From contig DATKPQ010000154.1 of the NCBI GenBank assembly GCA_035523995.1, positions 1 through 64,000 on the forward strand: 64,000 nt of DNA, read 5' to 3'. A program made the position numbers and the translations under genes. The first letter of the stretch is position 1. Every line of letters starts with the position of its first letter. The notes below the pieces were generated by a model that saw nothing but the letters and a program-made list of their open reading frames with translations, did not search any database and was not told the origin of the DNA. Shown here piece after piece: positions 51,171 to 59,639 of this stretch. The DNA comes from JASHVB01 sp035523995 (GTDB lineage: Bacteria > Pseudomonadota > Alphaproteobacteria > Acetobacterales > Acetobacteraceae).

Positions 51171-52193
51171 ATGCTGGAAACCACCATCGCAGGCAGCCTG
51201 CCGAAGCCGGATTGGCTGGCGGAGACCAACCGCCTGTGGCCGGCGTGGCGTGCGAGCGGCCAGGAATTGGCGGATGCCAAGCGCGACGCCACGCTGCTGT
51301 GGCTGAAGCTGCAACAGGATGCCGGCATCGACATCGTCACCGACGGCGAGCAATCGCGCCAGCATTTCGTGCACGGCTTCCTGGCCTTCATCGACGGCAT
51401 CGATTTCGATCGGCGCGTCGAGATGGGCATCCGCGCCGACCGCTACAAAGCGATGGTCCCCACCGTTACGGGGCCGATCGCGCTGCGTGGCCGCGCGCAT
51501 GCGACCGAGGCGCGGTTGGCGCGTGCCCACACTGCGCATCGGCTGAAATTCACTCTGCCTGGCCCGATGACCATCGTCGATACGATTGCCGACGCGCATT
51601 ACGGCGATCGCCCCGCGCTTGCGATGGCCTTCGCCGCGGCATTGAACGAGGAGGCGCGCGGCCTAGCTGCCGACGGCGTGGACGTGATCCAGTTCGATGA
51701 ACCTGCGTTCAACGTGTACATGGAGCAGGTGGCAGGCTGGGGCATCGCGGCGCTGGAACGTGCGGCGCAGGGGTTGCCGTGCAAGACGGCGGTACATATT
51801 TGTTATGGCTACGGCATTCAGGCGAACATCGATTGGAAATCGGGCCTGGGCGCGGAATGGCGGCAGTACGAATCCACATTCCCTGTGCTGGCTGCGAGCA
51901 ATATCGATCAGGTCTCGCTGGAGTGCCGTAATTCGCACGTGCCGTTGGGTCTGCTGCGCTTGCTCGCGGGTAAAGACGTATTGCTCGGTGCGATCGACGT
52001 GGCGAACGACGCCGTGGAAACGCCCGATGACGTCGCCGCGGTCATTGAAGCCGCAGCAGAACACGTGCCGCCGGAACGCCTGTTCCCCTGCACCAATTGC
52101 GGCATGGCTCCGATGCGCCGCGAAATCGCGGAGGCAAAATTGTACGCCTTGGCACAAGGTGCCGCGTTGGCAAGAAGAAGATTGGGATTTTGA
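51171..52193 (+). CDS. MetE-like zinc methyltransferase (core methionine synthase family)
   Basis: A 340-residue protein of the C-terminal barrel of cobalamin-independent methionine synthase. Motifs: SLPKPDWL at the start, DGEQSRQHFVHGF, PGPMTIVDTI, QFDEPAFNVYM and a zinc site with H and C in VHICYGYG, Glu-Cys in SLECRNSH and a final Cys in FPCTNCGMAP. It lacks the N-terminal folate half, so it may use another methyl donor, as in the single-domain core MetE enzymes; the substrate is unproven. ATG 51171 follows GGGAGGA. Confidence 0.88.
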   Translation: MLETTIAGSLPKPDWLAETNRLWPAWRASGQELADAKRDATLLWLKLQQDAGIDIVTDGEQSRQHFVHGFLAFIDGIDFDRRVEMGIRADRYKAMVPTVTGPIALRGRAHATEARLARAHTAHRLKFTLPGPMTIVDTIADAHYGDRPALAMAFAAALNEEARGLAADGVDVIQFDEPAFNVYMEQVAGWGIAALERAAQGLPCKTAVHICYGYGIQANIDWKSGLGAEWRQYESTFPVLAASNIDQVSLECRNSHVPLGLLRLLAGKDVLLGAIDVANDAVETPDDVAAVIEAAAEHVPPERLFPCTNCGMAPMRREIAEAKLYALAQGAALARRRLGF

Positions 52194-52378
52194 TGGATTG
52201 CAGGGCCGCAGGCGTTTCGTGTCGTAGCCGGGTTTGACCGCGGAAGGCCGGGTCGATCGGCCATGGTTGGACTTGCATCGTCCCGGCCAGGCACGCCCAT
52301 GGACGCATGATGTGCGGGTCAAGCCCGACCAGACGAGTGGCATTTGGCAAGCGCCCTCAACCTAACGTTAAGCATCGC

Positions 52379-54340
52379 ATGGCACGTTCCCGCGCCATGG
52401 ATGCGAGACTTGAGCAAGCGCGCGCGGCCCATGCGGCTGGCGATTTGGCAGGTGCGGAAGCGGCCTATCGCCGCCTGCTGCCATCCGACGCGGTGGAAGC
52501 GCTGCATGGACTGGGCCTGCTGCGCCTCGCCGGCGACGACCCCGCCGCGGCGGCAGTACTGATCGAGGCGGCGCATCACCTCGCGCCAGAGGGGCGCACC
52601 GCCCATAACCTCGCCGTTGCTTTGCAGCGGTTCGGCCGCACCGCCGATGCCATGGCCCGACTGCGCGAGGCAACGCAAAACTATCCAGACTATATTCCCG
52701 CCTGGTTCAGTCTTGCAGCCCTGCTGGCAGAAGCCGGCGCGCTCGCCGAGGCGACCTCAGTGCTTGTGTCCTTCGCCGACCGCGCGGTGCGCCGCGGCGA
52801 CAGCGCGATGCTGCGCGAGATTACCGACCGGATCGAGGCGCTGAATGCCGATCATCCTTCGCTGCTGTGGCTGGCGAATCTGCTGCAGATGGCCGGCTAT
52901 GAAAACGACTCGAAGCGTGTGCTGGCACTCCGTCTGCGCAGCGATCCCGATGACATCGGTGCGCGCCTGACACAGGCGACTTCGCTGCTGTCGAGGGTAC
53001 ATACTGACGAAGCTGACATGGCCCGGCGGCGGGCCGGCTATGCCGAGGCACTGCACCAACTCGCCGCGGTGACAGAAAACGCCACCCCGGATATGCTCTC
53101 ACGGGGTGCCCTGGCGATCGGGCTGGCGCAGCCATTCCTGCTCGCCTACCAGGGCGAGAACGACCGCGAACTGCAACGCAGCTATGGCGGCGTCATCGCG
53201 CGGCTCGCGAATGCGCAGGGGTTCCCGGACCCGCCAATGCCGCGGCCGCCGCGGCCGGGGGAAAAAATCCGTGTTGGATTTGCTTCGGCCTATCTGCACA
53301 TGCATTCGGTGTCGAAGACGCATGGCGGCTGGATTGCGCAACTCGATCGTTCGCGGTTCGCCGTGTTCGGCTACCAACTCAGCCCCGCGTGCGATGCGGT
53401 CAGCGAGCGTATCGCGGGCTGCTGTGACGGGTTCGCGCGTGGCCTGGCCGACACCGCCACCTGGCGCGCCCGTATCCTGGCTGATGCGCCGCACGCATTA
53501 ATTTATCTCGACATAGGAATGGAGCAGACGGCGGTGCGGTTGGCGGCGCTGCGGCTGGCTCCGGTGCAATGCACGACATGGGGCCATCCGGACTCATCTG
53601 GCCTGCCGACCATCGATTACTATCTATCAAGCGAGGCAATGGAGCCGCCAGACGGCGATGCGCATTATACGGAACAACTGGTGCGGCTGCCCGGCCTGGG
53701 AATCTGCTACACGGCACCGCATGGCGATGGTGCGGCAGGGGATCGTGCCGCATTGGGCCTGCGCCATGATTCCACGGTGTATTTGTGCTGCCAGTCCTTA
53801 AGCAAATACCTGCCGCGCCATGATACAGTGTGGCCCTGCATCGCTGCTCGCGTTCCCAACGCACAGTTTCTGTTTTTGGGTTCTCCTGCCGGTCAGCGCG
53901 ACGCGGCGTTTCGCGTGCGGTTGCAACGCGCCTTCTCTGCTGCCGGGCTGGACTGGCAGCGACATTGCGTGCTGATCCCACCTGTGCCCCACGACGAATT
54001 CCCCGATTTGCTGCGGGCGGGGGACGTGTTCCTGGACAGCATCGGCTGGTCCGGCTGCAACTCCACGTTGGAAGCGGTGGCATGCGATCTGCCCGTGGTC
54101 ACCACGCCCTCGGCACTGATGCGTGGCCGGCATAGCGCGGCGATCCTGGCCTGCATGGGGTTGGCGGATCGTATCGCTATGGACGTCGAAGCCTATATTG
54201 AGCACGCGGTGCGGTTGGCGGATGTACGGGAACGGGCGGCCTTTGTGGCGGCCTTGCGGGTGGGCCGGCCGCGCGTATTCGGGGACGTGGCGCCGGTGCG
54301 GGCGCTGGAGGATTTCATCGCGCGGGTTGTTTGTTCCTAA
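52379..54340 (+). CDS. TPR protein with O-GlcNAc transferase-like (GT41) domain
   Basis: A 653-residue protein with TPR-like repeats in the first half (about 1-290) and a GT41 glycosyltransferase in the second. The catalytic part shows RVGFASAYLHMHSVSKTHGG, LIYLDIGMEQTAVRLAALRL, QCTTWGHPDSSGLPTIDYYL, FLDSIGWSGCNSTLEAVACD and PVVTTPSALMRGRHS, all typical of SPINDLY/OGT enzymes. Bacterial members often glycosylate surface proteins or flagellins. The start is ATG 52379; ATG 52397 is possible. No neighbouring gene suggests the target. Confidence 0.9.
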   Translation: MARSRAMDARLEQARAAHAAGDLAGAEAAYRRLLPSDAVEALHGLGLLRLAGDDPAAAAVLIEAAHHLAPEGRTAHNLAVALQRFGRTADAMARLREATQNYPDYIPAWFSLAALLAEAGALAEATSVLVSFADRAVRRGDSAMLREITDRIEALNADHPSLLWLANLLQMAGYENDSKRVLALRLRSDPDDIGARLTQATSLLSRVHTDEADMARRRAGYAEALHQLAAVTENATPDMLSRGALAIGLAQPFLLAYQGENDRELQRSYGGVIARLANAQGFPDPPMPRPPRPGEKIRVGFASAYLHMHSVSKTHGGWIAQLDRSRFAVFGYQLSPACDAVSERIAGCCDGFARGLADTATWRARILADAPHALIYLDIGMEQTAVRLAALRLAPVQCTTWGHPDSSGLPTIDYYLSSEAMEPPDGDAHYTEQLVRLPGLGICYTAPHGDGAAGDRAALGLRHDSTVYLCCQSLSKYLPRHDTVWPCIAARVPNAQFLFLGSPAGQRDAAFRVRLQRAFSAAGLDWQRHCVLIPPVPHDEFPDLLRAGDVFLDSIGWSGCNSTLEAVACDLPVVTTPSALMRGRHSAAILACMGLADRIAMDVEAYIEHAVRLADVRERAAFVAALRVGRPRVFGDVAPVRALEDFIARVVCS

Positions 54341-54708
54341 TGCCATCTTTCGGTGAAGCAGAATCGACTGGCATATCCGGTCTGATGCAACTTCTGCTCA
54401 GGTAACTCATGGCAATTGGCATTCTTTGTGTGTCCTATTTTGGAGGGCGTGACTTTTCTTGTTACCTGTCCCATATTTAGCTAGGATCGTTGCCGGCGAA
54501 CTTGACGGTCCGTCCAGCCTGTATTGATCTGCACCTATTCGGCCTTTTCGGCCGGTGGCCCTGCGGCGGTGCGTGTCATGGTTCGGCAGCTCGTGACAGG
54601 AGCATGGTGCACCTGTTCAACAGAGCGGTTTGGACTATGTTGGGGTGGTGGCCAAAGAAAGTGTCGACGCCTGCGACGACTGCGAACTCTTCAAACGGAG
54701 CATGGGAC
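54341..54708. other. gap of 368 bases, AT-rich promoter region
   Basis: No gene supported. The part 54341-54500 is clearly lower in GC than its surroundings and holds plausible -10-like strings (CATATTTAGCTAGG near 54473), so the promoter of the repeat-protein gene is probably here. A short hairpin CGGCCTTTTCGGCCG lies at 54540-54554. Confidence 0.45.
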
Positions 54709-55527
54709 ATGACAATACGAAGGATCACGGGGGCCGCTGGTATGGCCTTGGGACTGGCTATGACAGCGGGCGTTGCCTTGGCCCAGACCGGCCCGTCTAT
54801 CGGGGGCCCGAATAGCCCGTCGACGCAACAGCAGCTTCAGACGGGGCCGGGGTATAGTGTCGGCACCGGGTCGGCTCAGATCGGCGGCCCGAACAGCCCG
54901 GCGACCCAGCAGCAGCTTCAGACGGGGCCTGGGTACACCGTCGGCACGGGATCGGCGCAGATCGGCGGCCCGAACAGCCCGGCGACCCAGAACCAGCTTC
55001 AGACGGGGCCTGGGTACAATGTCGGTACCGGGTCGGCCCAGATCGGCGGTCCAAACAGCCCGGCAACCCAGAACCAGCTTCAGACGGGGCCCGGCTATAG
55101 TGTCGGCACCGGATCCGCTATGATCGGTGGTCCGAACAGCCCGGCAACCCAGAACCAGCTTCAGAATGGGCCCGGCTATAGTGTCGGCACCGGATCCGCT
55201 ATGATCGGTGGTCCGAACAGCCCGGCAACCCAGAACCAGCTTCAGAACGGGCCCGGCTATAGTGTCGGCACCGGGTCCGCTATGATCGGTGGTCCGAACA
55301 GCCCGGCGACCCAGCAGCAGCTTCAGAACGGGCCCGGCTATAGTGTCGGTACCGGGTCGGCTCACATCGGCGGTCCGAACAGCCCGGCGGTCCAGGGGCA
55401 GCTTCAGAATGGGCCTGGCTACTCCATCGGCACTGGCTCTTCCAGGAGCTGGCCTGACTACTGCTACACCACGGCTCTTGCCGAATTGCGGCAACACCCG
55501 GAGTGCCGCGGCGCTCCTCATGAGTAA
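54709..55527 (+). CDS. secreted protein with eight 27-residue tandem repeats
   Basis: A 272-residue protein with a Sec signal (IRRITGAAGMALGLAMTAG to ALA) followed by eight copies of a 27-residue unit with consensus IGGPNSPATQxQLQxGPGYS then VGTGSAx (residues 31-244). Units 4-7 differ by only one to a few residues. The C-terminal 28 residues (SWPDYCYTTALAELRQHPEC) contain two Cys and are not repeated. The repeat is hydrophilic, Gly/Gln/Asn-rich and probably disordered or fibrous. No known family. It ends 115 bases before a terminator. Role is unknown; a surface or matrix protein is the simplest guess. Confidence 0.85.
   Translation: MTIRRITGAAGMALGLAMTAGVALAQTGPSIGGPNSPSTQQQLQTGPGYSVGTGSAQIGGPNSPATQQQLQTGPGYTVGTGSAQIGGPNSPATQNQLQTGPGYNVGTGSAQIGGPNSPATQNQLQTGPGYSVGTGSAMIGGPNSPATQNQLQNGPGYSVGTGSAMIGGPNSPATQNQLQNGPGYSVGTGSAMIGGPNSPATQQQLQNGPGYSVGTGSAHIGGPNSPAVQGQLQNGPGYSIGTGSSRSWPDYCYTTALAELRQHPECRGAPHE
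54799..55440 (+). repeat. eight tandem 81-bp units inside the secreted protein gene
   Basis: The units are 81 bases each and in frame. The fourth to seventh are nearly identical in DNA (for example the fifth and sixth differ by about two bases), which shows recent expansion or continuing homogenisation. Confidence 0.92.
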
Positions 55528-55851
55528 GGGGACAGCGCTCTGATCGGTACCACTGAAGTTCTGAGAGAGCAGGTATTCTGCTCGGTGCGCCGATGACAGC
55601 TTGAGAGGCGAAGAAAATCGGCGCCTGTTCGGTAGAAGTGGGGTGTCTTGGTCGCGACGATTGTCGCCTCCGAGACGCCCGCTTTTTTTAAATTTCGCTT
55701 CGTGTCTCTTGGCGCCGGGCGACTTGCGGCTGACGCGTTTCGTGGATTTGTTTGTTTCCGGGGAGATCGCGTGATCCGGGGCGAGAGCGCACGGTTGGAA
55801 GTTGGTGCGCGGAATGAAAAGATCGCGGCGCAAGGCCAGAGGGAGGGACGA
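55528..55851. other. gap of 324 bases with a terminator
   Basis: No gene supported. It holds the terminator at 55642-55689 and the promoter region of the SDR gene, whose GGGAGGG ribosome site lies at 55841-55847. Confidence 0.5.
55642..55689 (+). terminator. Rho-independent terminator
   Basis: GGTGTCTTGG (55642-55651) pairs with CCGAGACGCC (55670-55679) with two G-T wobbles, and the inner GCGAC / GTCGC also pairs. Seven T residues follow at 55683-55689. It ends the repeat-protein transcript. Confidence 0.75.
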
Positions 55852-56643
55852 ATGGCACAACTCGACGGCAAAGTCGGCCTGATCACCGGCGCCGCTTCCG
55901 GCATTGGCGCGGCCTGTGCGCGGGTGCTGGCTCGCGAGGGCGCGAAACTGGTGCTGACCGACCTGGACCGAGAGGGCGGCGAGCGCGTCGCGGTGGAAAC
56001 CGGCGCCGTGTTCATCCGGCACGACGTGACTGACGAAGCCGGGTGGCCGGCCGTGATCACCGCCGCAGAGCAACGCTTCGGCGGCCTGCACATCATTGTG
56101 GCGAATGCCGGCATCGGCCTTATGGGGCCGGCGATCGAGATGTCGCTCGCGGATTGGCGCCGGCAGATGGCGGTGAATGTCGATGGCGTGTTCCTGACCG
56201 TGAAATATGGCATCCCGCTGATGCGGCGGTCGGGCGGCGGATCAGTGGTGATGATGTCATCGGTTGCCGGGTTGCGCGGCTCCGCCAACCTGGCCTGCTA
56301 CAGCGCCACCAAAGGCGCCGTCCGCTTGTTCGCGAAGTCACTGGCGTTGGAATGCGCGCAGGCAGGGGACGGGATCCGGGTGAACTCGGTGCATCCGGGC
56401 ATTATCGACACACCGATCTGGGGCAAACTGCCGGTGGGCGCCAATGCCGCGCTCGATCCCCGGGCGATCGCCGCCAACCTGGTGCCGCTGGGGGAGGCAG
56501 GCACTGCTGAGGACATCGCCAATGGCGTGATCTACCTGGCCTCTGACGCGTCGCGGCACGTGACGGGTTCGGAACTGGTGATCGACGGCGGCATCACTGC
56601 CGGGCGGATTACGCGGCTCGTGAGCGGGCAGCCGGACGGCTAG
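55852..56643 (+). CDS. short-chain dehydrogenase/reductase
   Basis: A 263-residue NAD(P) oxidoreductase of the classical SDR family. The cofactor motif is GAASGIGAAC, the NAG motif is VANAG, and the catalytic Ser and Y-x3-K lie in MSSVAGLRGSANLACYSATKG. The C-terminal substrate loop has VHPGIIDTPIWG. The acidic D after the second strand (LTDLDREGG) suggests NAD preference. ATG 55852 follows GGGAGGG; sequence upstream in frame is not protein-like. Substrate unknown. Confidence 0.92.
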   Translation: MAQLDGKVGLITGAASGIGAACARVLAREGAKLVLTDLDREGGERVAVETGAVFIRHDVTDEAGWPAVITAAEQRFGGLHIIVANAGIGLMGPAIEMSLADWRRQMAVNVDGVFLTVKYGIPLMRRSGGGSVVMMSSVAGLRGSANLACYSATKGAVRLFAKSLALECAQAGDGIRVNSVHPGIIDTPIWGKLPVGANAALDPRAIAANLVPLGEAGTAEDIANGVIYLASDASRHVTGSELVIDGGITAGRITRLVSGQPDG

Positions 56644-56692
56644 TATTCGCCATCTGGTGCAGAACCTGCTTGCGGCCCTCACGGTTGCCTGA

Positions 56693-56926
56693 ATGCAAGG
56701 TCGGATCGCGGCGTTGCGAATGGATGGATCCTCCACGCCGCAAGCTGATGGCGTCGGGCGGGTCCGAACAACGGGAAGACCGCACGTGCCGCCGGGCCAT
56801 CGTTGGGAAACGCTGCCGGGTCATCGCGCCGGTGAGGACTCCGTCCGGATCAATAGCCAATGGCGCATCGTGTTCGTCTGTTGAGACGACGGCGCCAACG
56901 AGGTCGGGATTGCGGACTATCACTGA
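56693..56926 (+). pseudogene. HigB-type toxin remnant
   Basis: From 56786 the frame encodes VPPGHRWETLPGHRAGEDSV, RINSQWRIVFV and, after an in-frame TGA at 56882-56884, DDGANEVGIADYH and a second TGA at 56924-56926. This is the C-terminal half of a HigB/RelE-type mRNA interferase, in which a Trp normally occupies the place of the TGA. The N-terminal half is not recognisable. Truncation and stop make it non-functional. Confidence 0.75.
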
Positions 56927-56927
56927 G

Positions 56928-56999
56928 TGGCCATTGGATGTGGCGGAGCGCGATGCCTGCGATGGTATCCGTGCCGAATTCATGTCGGCCGCGGCTTGA
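56928..56999 (+). pseudogene. HigA-type antitoxin remnant
   Basis: Directly after the toxin remnant, 56931-56999 encodes PLDVAERDACDGIRAEFMSA and two more residues before TGA, matching the last residues of HigA antitoxins (usually LDVAExE...GxxI..E...AA). The helix-turn-helix part is missing, so the antitoxin was lost together with most of the toxin by a deletion joining the two. Confidence 0.7.
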
Positions 57000-57056
57000 C
57001 AGGTTCGCTGCAACCGGCACGGCGACATCCGCGCAGGCCGCACCTTGCATGTGCCG

Positions 57057-57497
57057 TCACAAATGCCGCACAGTCAGGACGCCGTTCCACGCCTCGTTCA
57101 GATAGTCACAGATCAGCCGGCGATGGCAGCGATGTGGCGTGGCCTCGGAGCATAACAAGCAGCTTCCATCCAGTCGCTCGGGATTGAAGTATTCTTCGAT
57201 ATGTCTTTCGTGCATCAGCGCCCGGAATTGCGCTTCATAATCGTCCCAGCCGCGTTTCTCCTTGCGGTAGCCCTTCAGCATTGCGTTGGTCGGAGCCAAA
57301 AGCGGCTCGTGCACATAATCGATGGGGCCGAGCTTGCGCAGGAACCAGGCCAGGTCGTCCGCTTTGGCGAAACCGGCAAGCTGCGACGTGTTGTGCAGTC
57401 GCACGTCTACTACTGTGCGCACGCCTGCGCCGATCAGACGTTCGAAGAAATGTTCGGCGCTCGATTGGGTGAATCCGATCGTGGCAACGCTGATCAT
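57057..57497 (-). CDS. DUF488 family protein (second of two)
   Basis: A 146-residue protein of DUF488. The family pattern is present: VATIGFTQSSAEHFFERL at the start, VDVRLHN, and near the end LLCSEATPHRCHRRLICDYL, where C-x-E and CHR are the conserved residues. Function in the family is unknown; a role in nucleic-acid or nucleotide chemistry has been suggested by genomic context. It overlaps the other DUF488 gene by four bases (ATGA at 57494-57497) and is last in the cassette. Confidence 0.88.
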   Translation of the reverse strand: MISVATIGFTQSSAEHFFERLIGAGVRTVVDVRLHNTSQLAGFAKADDLAWFLRKLGPIDYVHEPLLAPTNAMLKGYRKEKRGWDDYEAQFRALMHERHIEEYFNPERLDGSCLLCSEATPHRCHRRLICDYLNEAWNGVLTVRHL

Positions 57498-58105
57498 GCG
57501 GTCCGCTCTTGCTCCGCGGCTGCGGTGAAGGCGACCTTGTGCGCGTATTCGCGGTAAGCCAGGGCCACTCGTTCTGACTCAGAAAGGAACAGATCGTCCT
57601 TGTCGCGAGCGGTGCGGCGGAGGAGGTCGGATTCGACGTTGGCTTGGGTTGCGGTACTGCCGTCCGGCAACAGGTGGCAGACGCGCACGCCGCGGGCCGC
57701 CAGGGCGCGACCGATCAGCAGGCAGCGGTGGCAATCCTGGGGGAATTGCTCCGCGCACATCAGCGCGATGCGATGCGTCGCCGCGCCATCCAGCACGCGT
57801 TGCAGGCCGGCCTGGAAGGCATCCGAGGCAGCGATCTTTTCATAGTCGGCGACGCCGTCGCGATACTGCGCCTTGCTCTGCGGCCTGCCACCGAGTTCCT
57901 TGCCGAGGTAGACATGCGCGATGCCGGCATCCCGCAGGGCGGCCTTCAGCGTATCGTGGTTGAACTGCGGCACATGGCGTGAATGCGGCGCGGAACGCAC
58001 ATCCGCCACGGCGGTAACGCCGGCTTCGCGCAGGAGCGCCAGGAAGTGCTCCATCTTATGGCTGGAGTGCCCGATCGTCAGCACCTCGCGCGGTTCATCG
58101 GCCAT
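57494..58105 (-). CDS. DUF488 family protein (first of two)
   Basis: A 203-residue DUF488 protein, longer than its neighbour. Motifs: VLTIGHSSHKMEHFLALLRE, VADVRSAPHSRHVPQFN, YLGKELGGRP and LMCAEQFPQDCHRCLL with the C-x-E...CHR pattern. The final 45 residues are extra. Both DUF488 proteins share only the core, so they are old paralogues and not a recent duplication. The gene starts ten bases after the dual-OB gene and overlaps the next DUF488 gene by ATGA. Confidence 0.88.
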   Translation of the reverse strand: MADEPREVLTIGHSSHKMEHFLALLREAGVTAVADVRSAPHSRHVPQFNHDTLKAALRDAGIAHVYLGKELGGRPQSKAQYRDGVADYEKIAASDAFQAGLQRVLDGAATHRIALMCAEQFPQDCHRCLLIGRALAARGVRVCHLLPDGSTATQANVESDLLRRTARDKDDLFLSESERVALAYREYAHKVAFTAAAEQERTA

Positions 58106-58115
58106 AGGGGTCGTC

Positions 58116-58853
58116 TCACCACAGCACGCCGTTGATCATCAGATAGCATCGGTCGCCATGCTCACTGAAGCCGCGCGCGAGCCCCACCCGTACGTGCAGA
58201 TCGGTGGCGACAGGAAGCGCGCGGCGCATCGCGGCGATGCCTTCCGACCGCCAGATGTCGCGCAACGCGCGGCAGGCGACGGGTAACGAGAAGCGTGCTC
58301 CGGCGTCCTGAAGCAGCGCACGCGGGCGATCGTCTGCCTCGACGAATCCGAGCGATCGGCTGGGAATGCGCAGGCCGTGCAAGGAGCATGTTCGGGTGCC
58401 GGTGGGAACATGGGTCCCGCGGCGATGGCCGCGCCAGAGCGAGGTATAGCGGATCGTGCCGCCAAACGCTTCGTTCAGCGAGGCGGCAGCCGGCGGCGCG
58501 TCGGGGCCGAACCAGTCGATCGGCCGGTCGGCGAGATGTTCTATTGGCGACAGATCGATCGGCAGATCCTCGGTACGGTGTGGAAAGTCGCCGCGGAGAC
58601 GGATGCGGTTGGGCACGACGGCAATCGTTGCGCCCGGTGCCACGCCGGCCGCCTCGATCAAGCTGCGCGGCCAGTGCACGCCGTCGGGCAGCGGGCGGAC
58701 CATGCGCCGGCCGGCCGGGTCCCAACCCGCGACGCAGCAGATGCCGGGATGTATGTCGGTGACTTCCGTGATCAGAAGGCGCAACGCGGAGGCCGCGACA
58801 GTTCCTACAGGCGGCGCGCGATGGTCCGTGTTTGTTCGGACGCGGCAATCCAT
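58116..58853 (-). CDS. dual OB-domain protein, first gene of DUF488 cassette
   Basis: A 245-residue protein with the form of dual OB-fold proteins: RLLITEVTDIHPGICCVAGW, RMVRPLPDGVHWP, and a second half with LNEAFGGTIRYTSLWRG, SLGFVEADDRPRALLQ and DLHVRVGLARGF. OB folds usually bind nucleic acid. ATG 58853 is used; a TTG at 58784 directly before the conserved core (RLLITEV) would shorten it by 23 residues and could be the true start. It heads the cassette with two DUF488 genes, spaced 10 and overlapped by 4 bases. Confidence 0.75.
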   Translation of the reverse strand: MDCRVRTNTDHRAPPVGTVAASALRLLITEVTDIHPGICCVAGWDPAGRRMVRPLPDGVHWPRSLIEAAGVAPGATIAVVPNRIRLRGDFPHRTEDLPIDLSPIEHLADRPIDWFGPDAPPAAASLNEAFGGTIRYTSLWRGHRRGTHVPTGTRTCSLHGLRIPSRSLGFVEADDRPRALLQDAGARFSLPVACRALRDIWRSEGIAAMRRALPVATDLHVRVGLARGFSEHGDRCYLMINGVLW

Positions 58854-58951
58854 CGCATCACTATAGAGCGCTTCGCCGTCCGGCCCGAATCGCTGCGATG
58901 CGGAGGATCCGGCCGGCCTGACGGCACCGGCCGGCAGCGGCCAGCGCTGGT

Positions 58952-59374
58952 TCAGCGTGGGAGTGAGGAACCAGGCACCAGTTTTTGTAACGATCCCGCC
59001 AAGCCCTGAAGCAGGGCAGCTGCATTGCCCTGGACACAGCCAGAGTTCGATGTGTCGGAAATGTTCTGGTCGCAGGCAGGTGACTGGGTATCGGCCGCCA
59101 CTTGTTCTGTCGTGGCTTGTGATGTGGCGACGTGGTGTGTGCTCTCGCCGCAATCATTGCCTGGTGCGGCAGGTCTCGCTGTGCAAGGTGAAGTTGTGTC
59201 GCCTCCCATGCCGGGTACAACTTGCTTGATCATGCTTGCAAGTCCCGAATTTCCCGAGCCGGACGCTGCGGCTTCCACCAGGGGAGCAGCGGCGCATCCG
59301 CAGAGGGCCAGCAGAAGAGGAAAAGCGAGCACACGTGTTCGCAGATATCGGACCGATTGGTGAGCGAGAGGCAT
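58952..59374 (-). CDS. lipoprotein of unknown function
   Basis: A 140-residue lipoprotein. The signal LRTRVLAFPLLLALCGC carries the lipobox LCGC. The mature part is Ser, Ala and Gly-rich with five Cys (TTSPCTARP, GNDCGES, SPACDQN, SGCVQGN and the lipidated one), and ends with a helix AALLQGLAGSLQKLV. The Cys pattern suggests disulfides. ATG 59374 is chosen by the signal. It is convergent with no gene and lies just upstream of the dual-OB cassette on the same strand. Confidence 0.65.
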   Translation of the reverse strand: MPLAHQSVRYLRTRVLAFPLLLALCGCAAAPLVEAAASGSGNSGLASMIKQVVPGMGGDTTSPCTARPAAPGNDCGESTHHVATSQATTEQVAADTQSPACDQNISDTSNSGCVQGNAAALLQGLAGSLQKLVPGSSLPR

Positions 59375-59639
59375 GCCACAGCGTCCTTCAAAAGACGGCG
59401 CGGCGGCGGCGTTGATGCGGCGCTGACACCGATGGGGATATCCGGATCGCTTTTTGTTCCGGCGGCTCACCCAAGACTCTATCGGCGACCGCTGAAAACT
59501 TGGTTAACCGGCCGACTCTTTTCGATGTCCGAAAGTGCGGTGTGGCCATGCAGACCGTCGCTTCGGGCCATGGCCGCCGGGGTTGCGGTCTCGGTTTGCG
59601 CTCGCGACACTGCGCCGCATTCCCGATCAGGAGGCCGAC

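Noticed and set aside
54799..55440. Possible CRISPR array because of regular repeats
   Set aside because: The units are 81 bases, contiguous with no spacers, and in frame within one protein; no cas genes are nearby.
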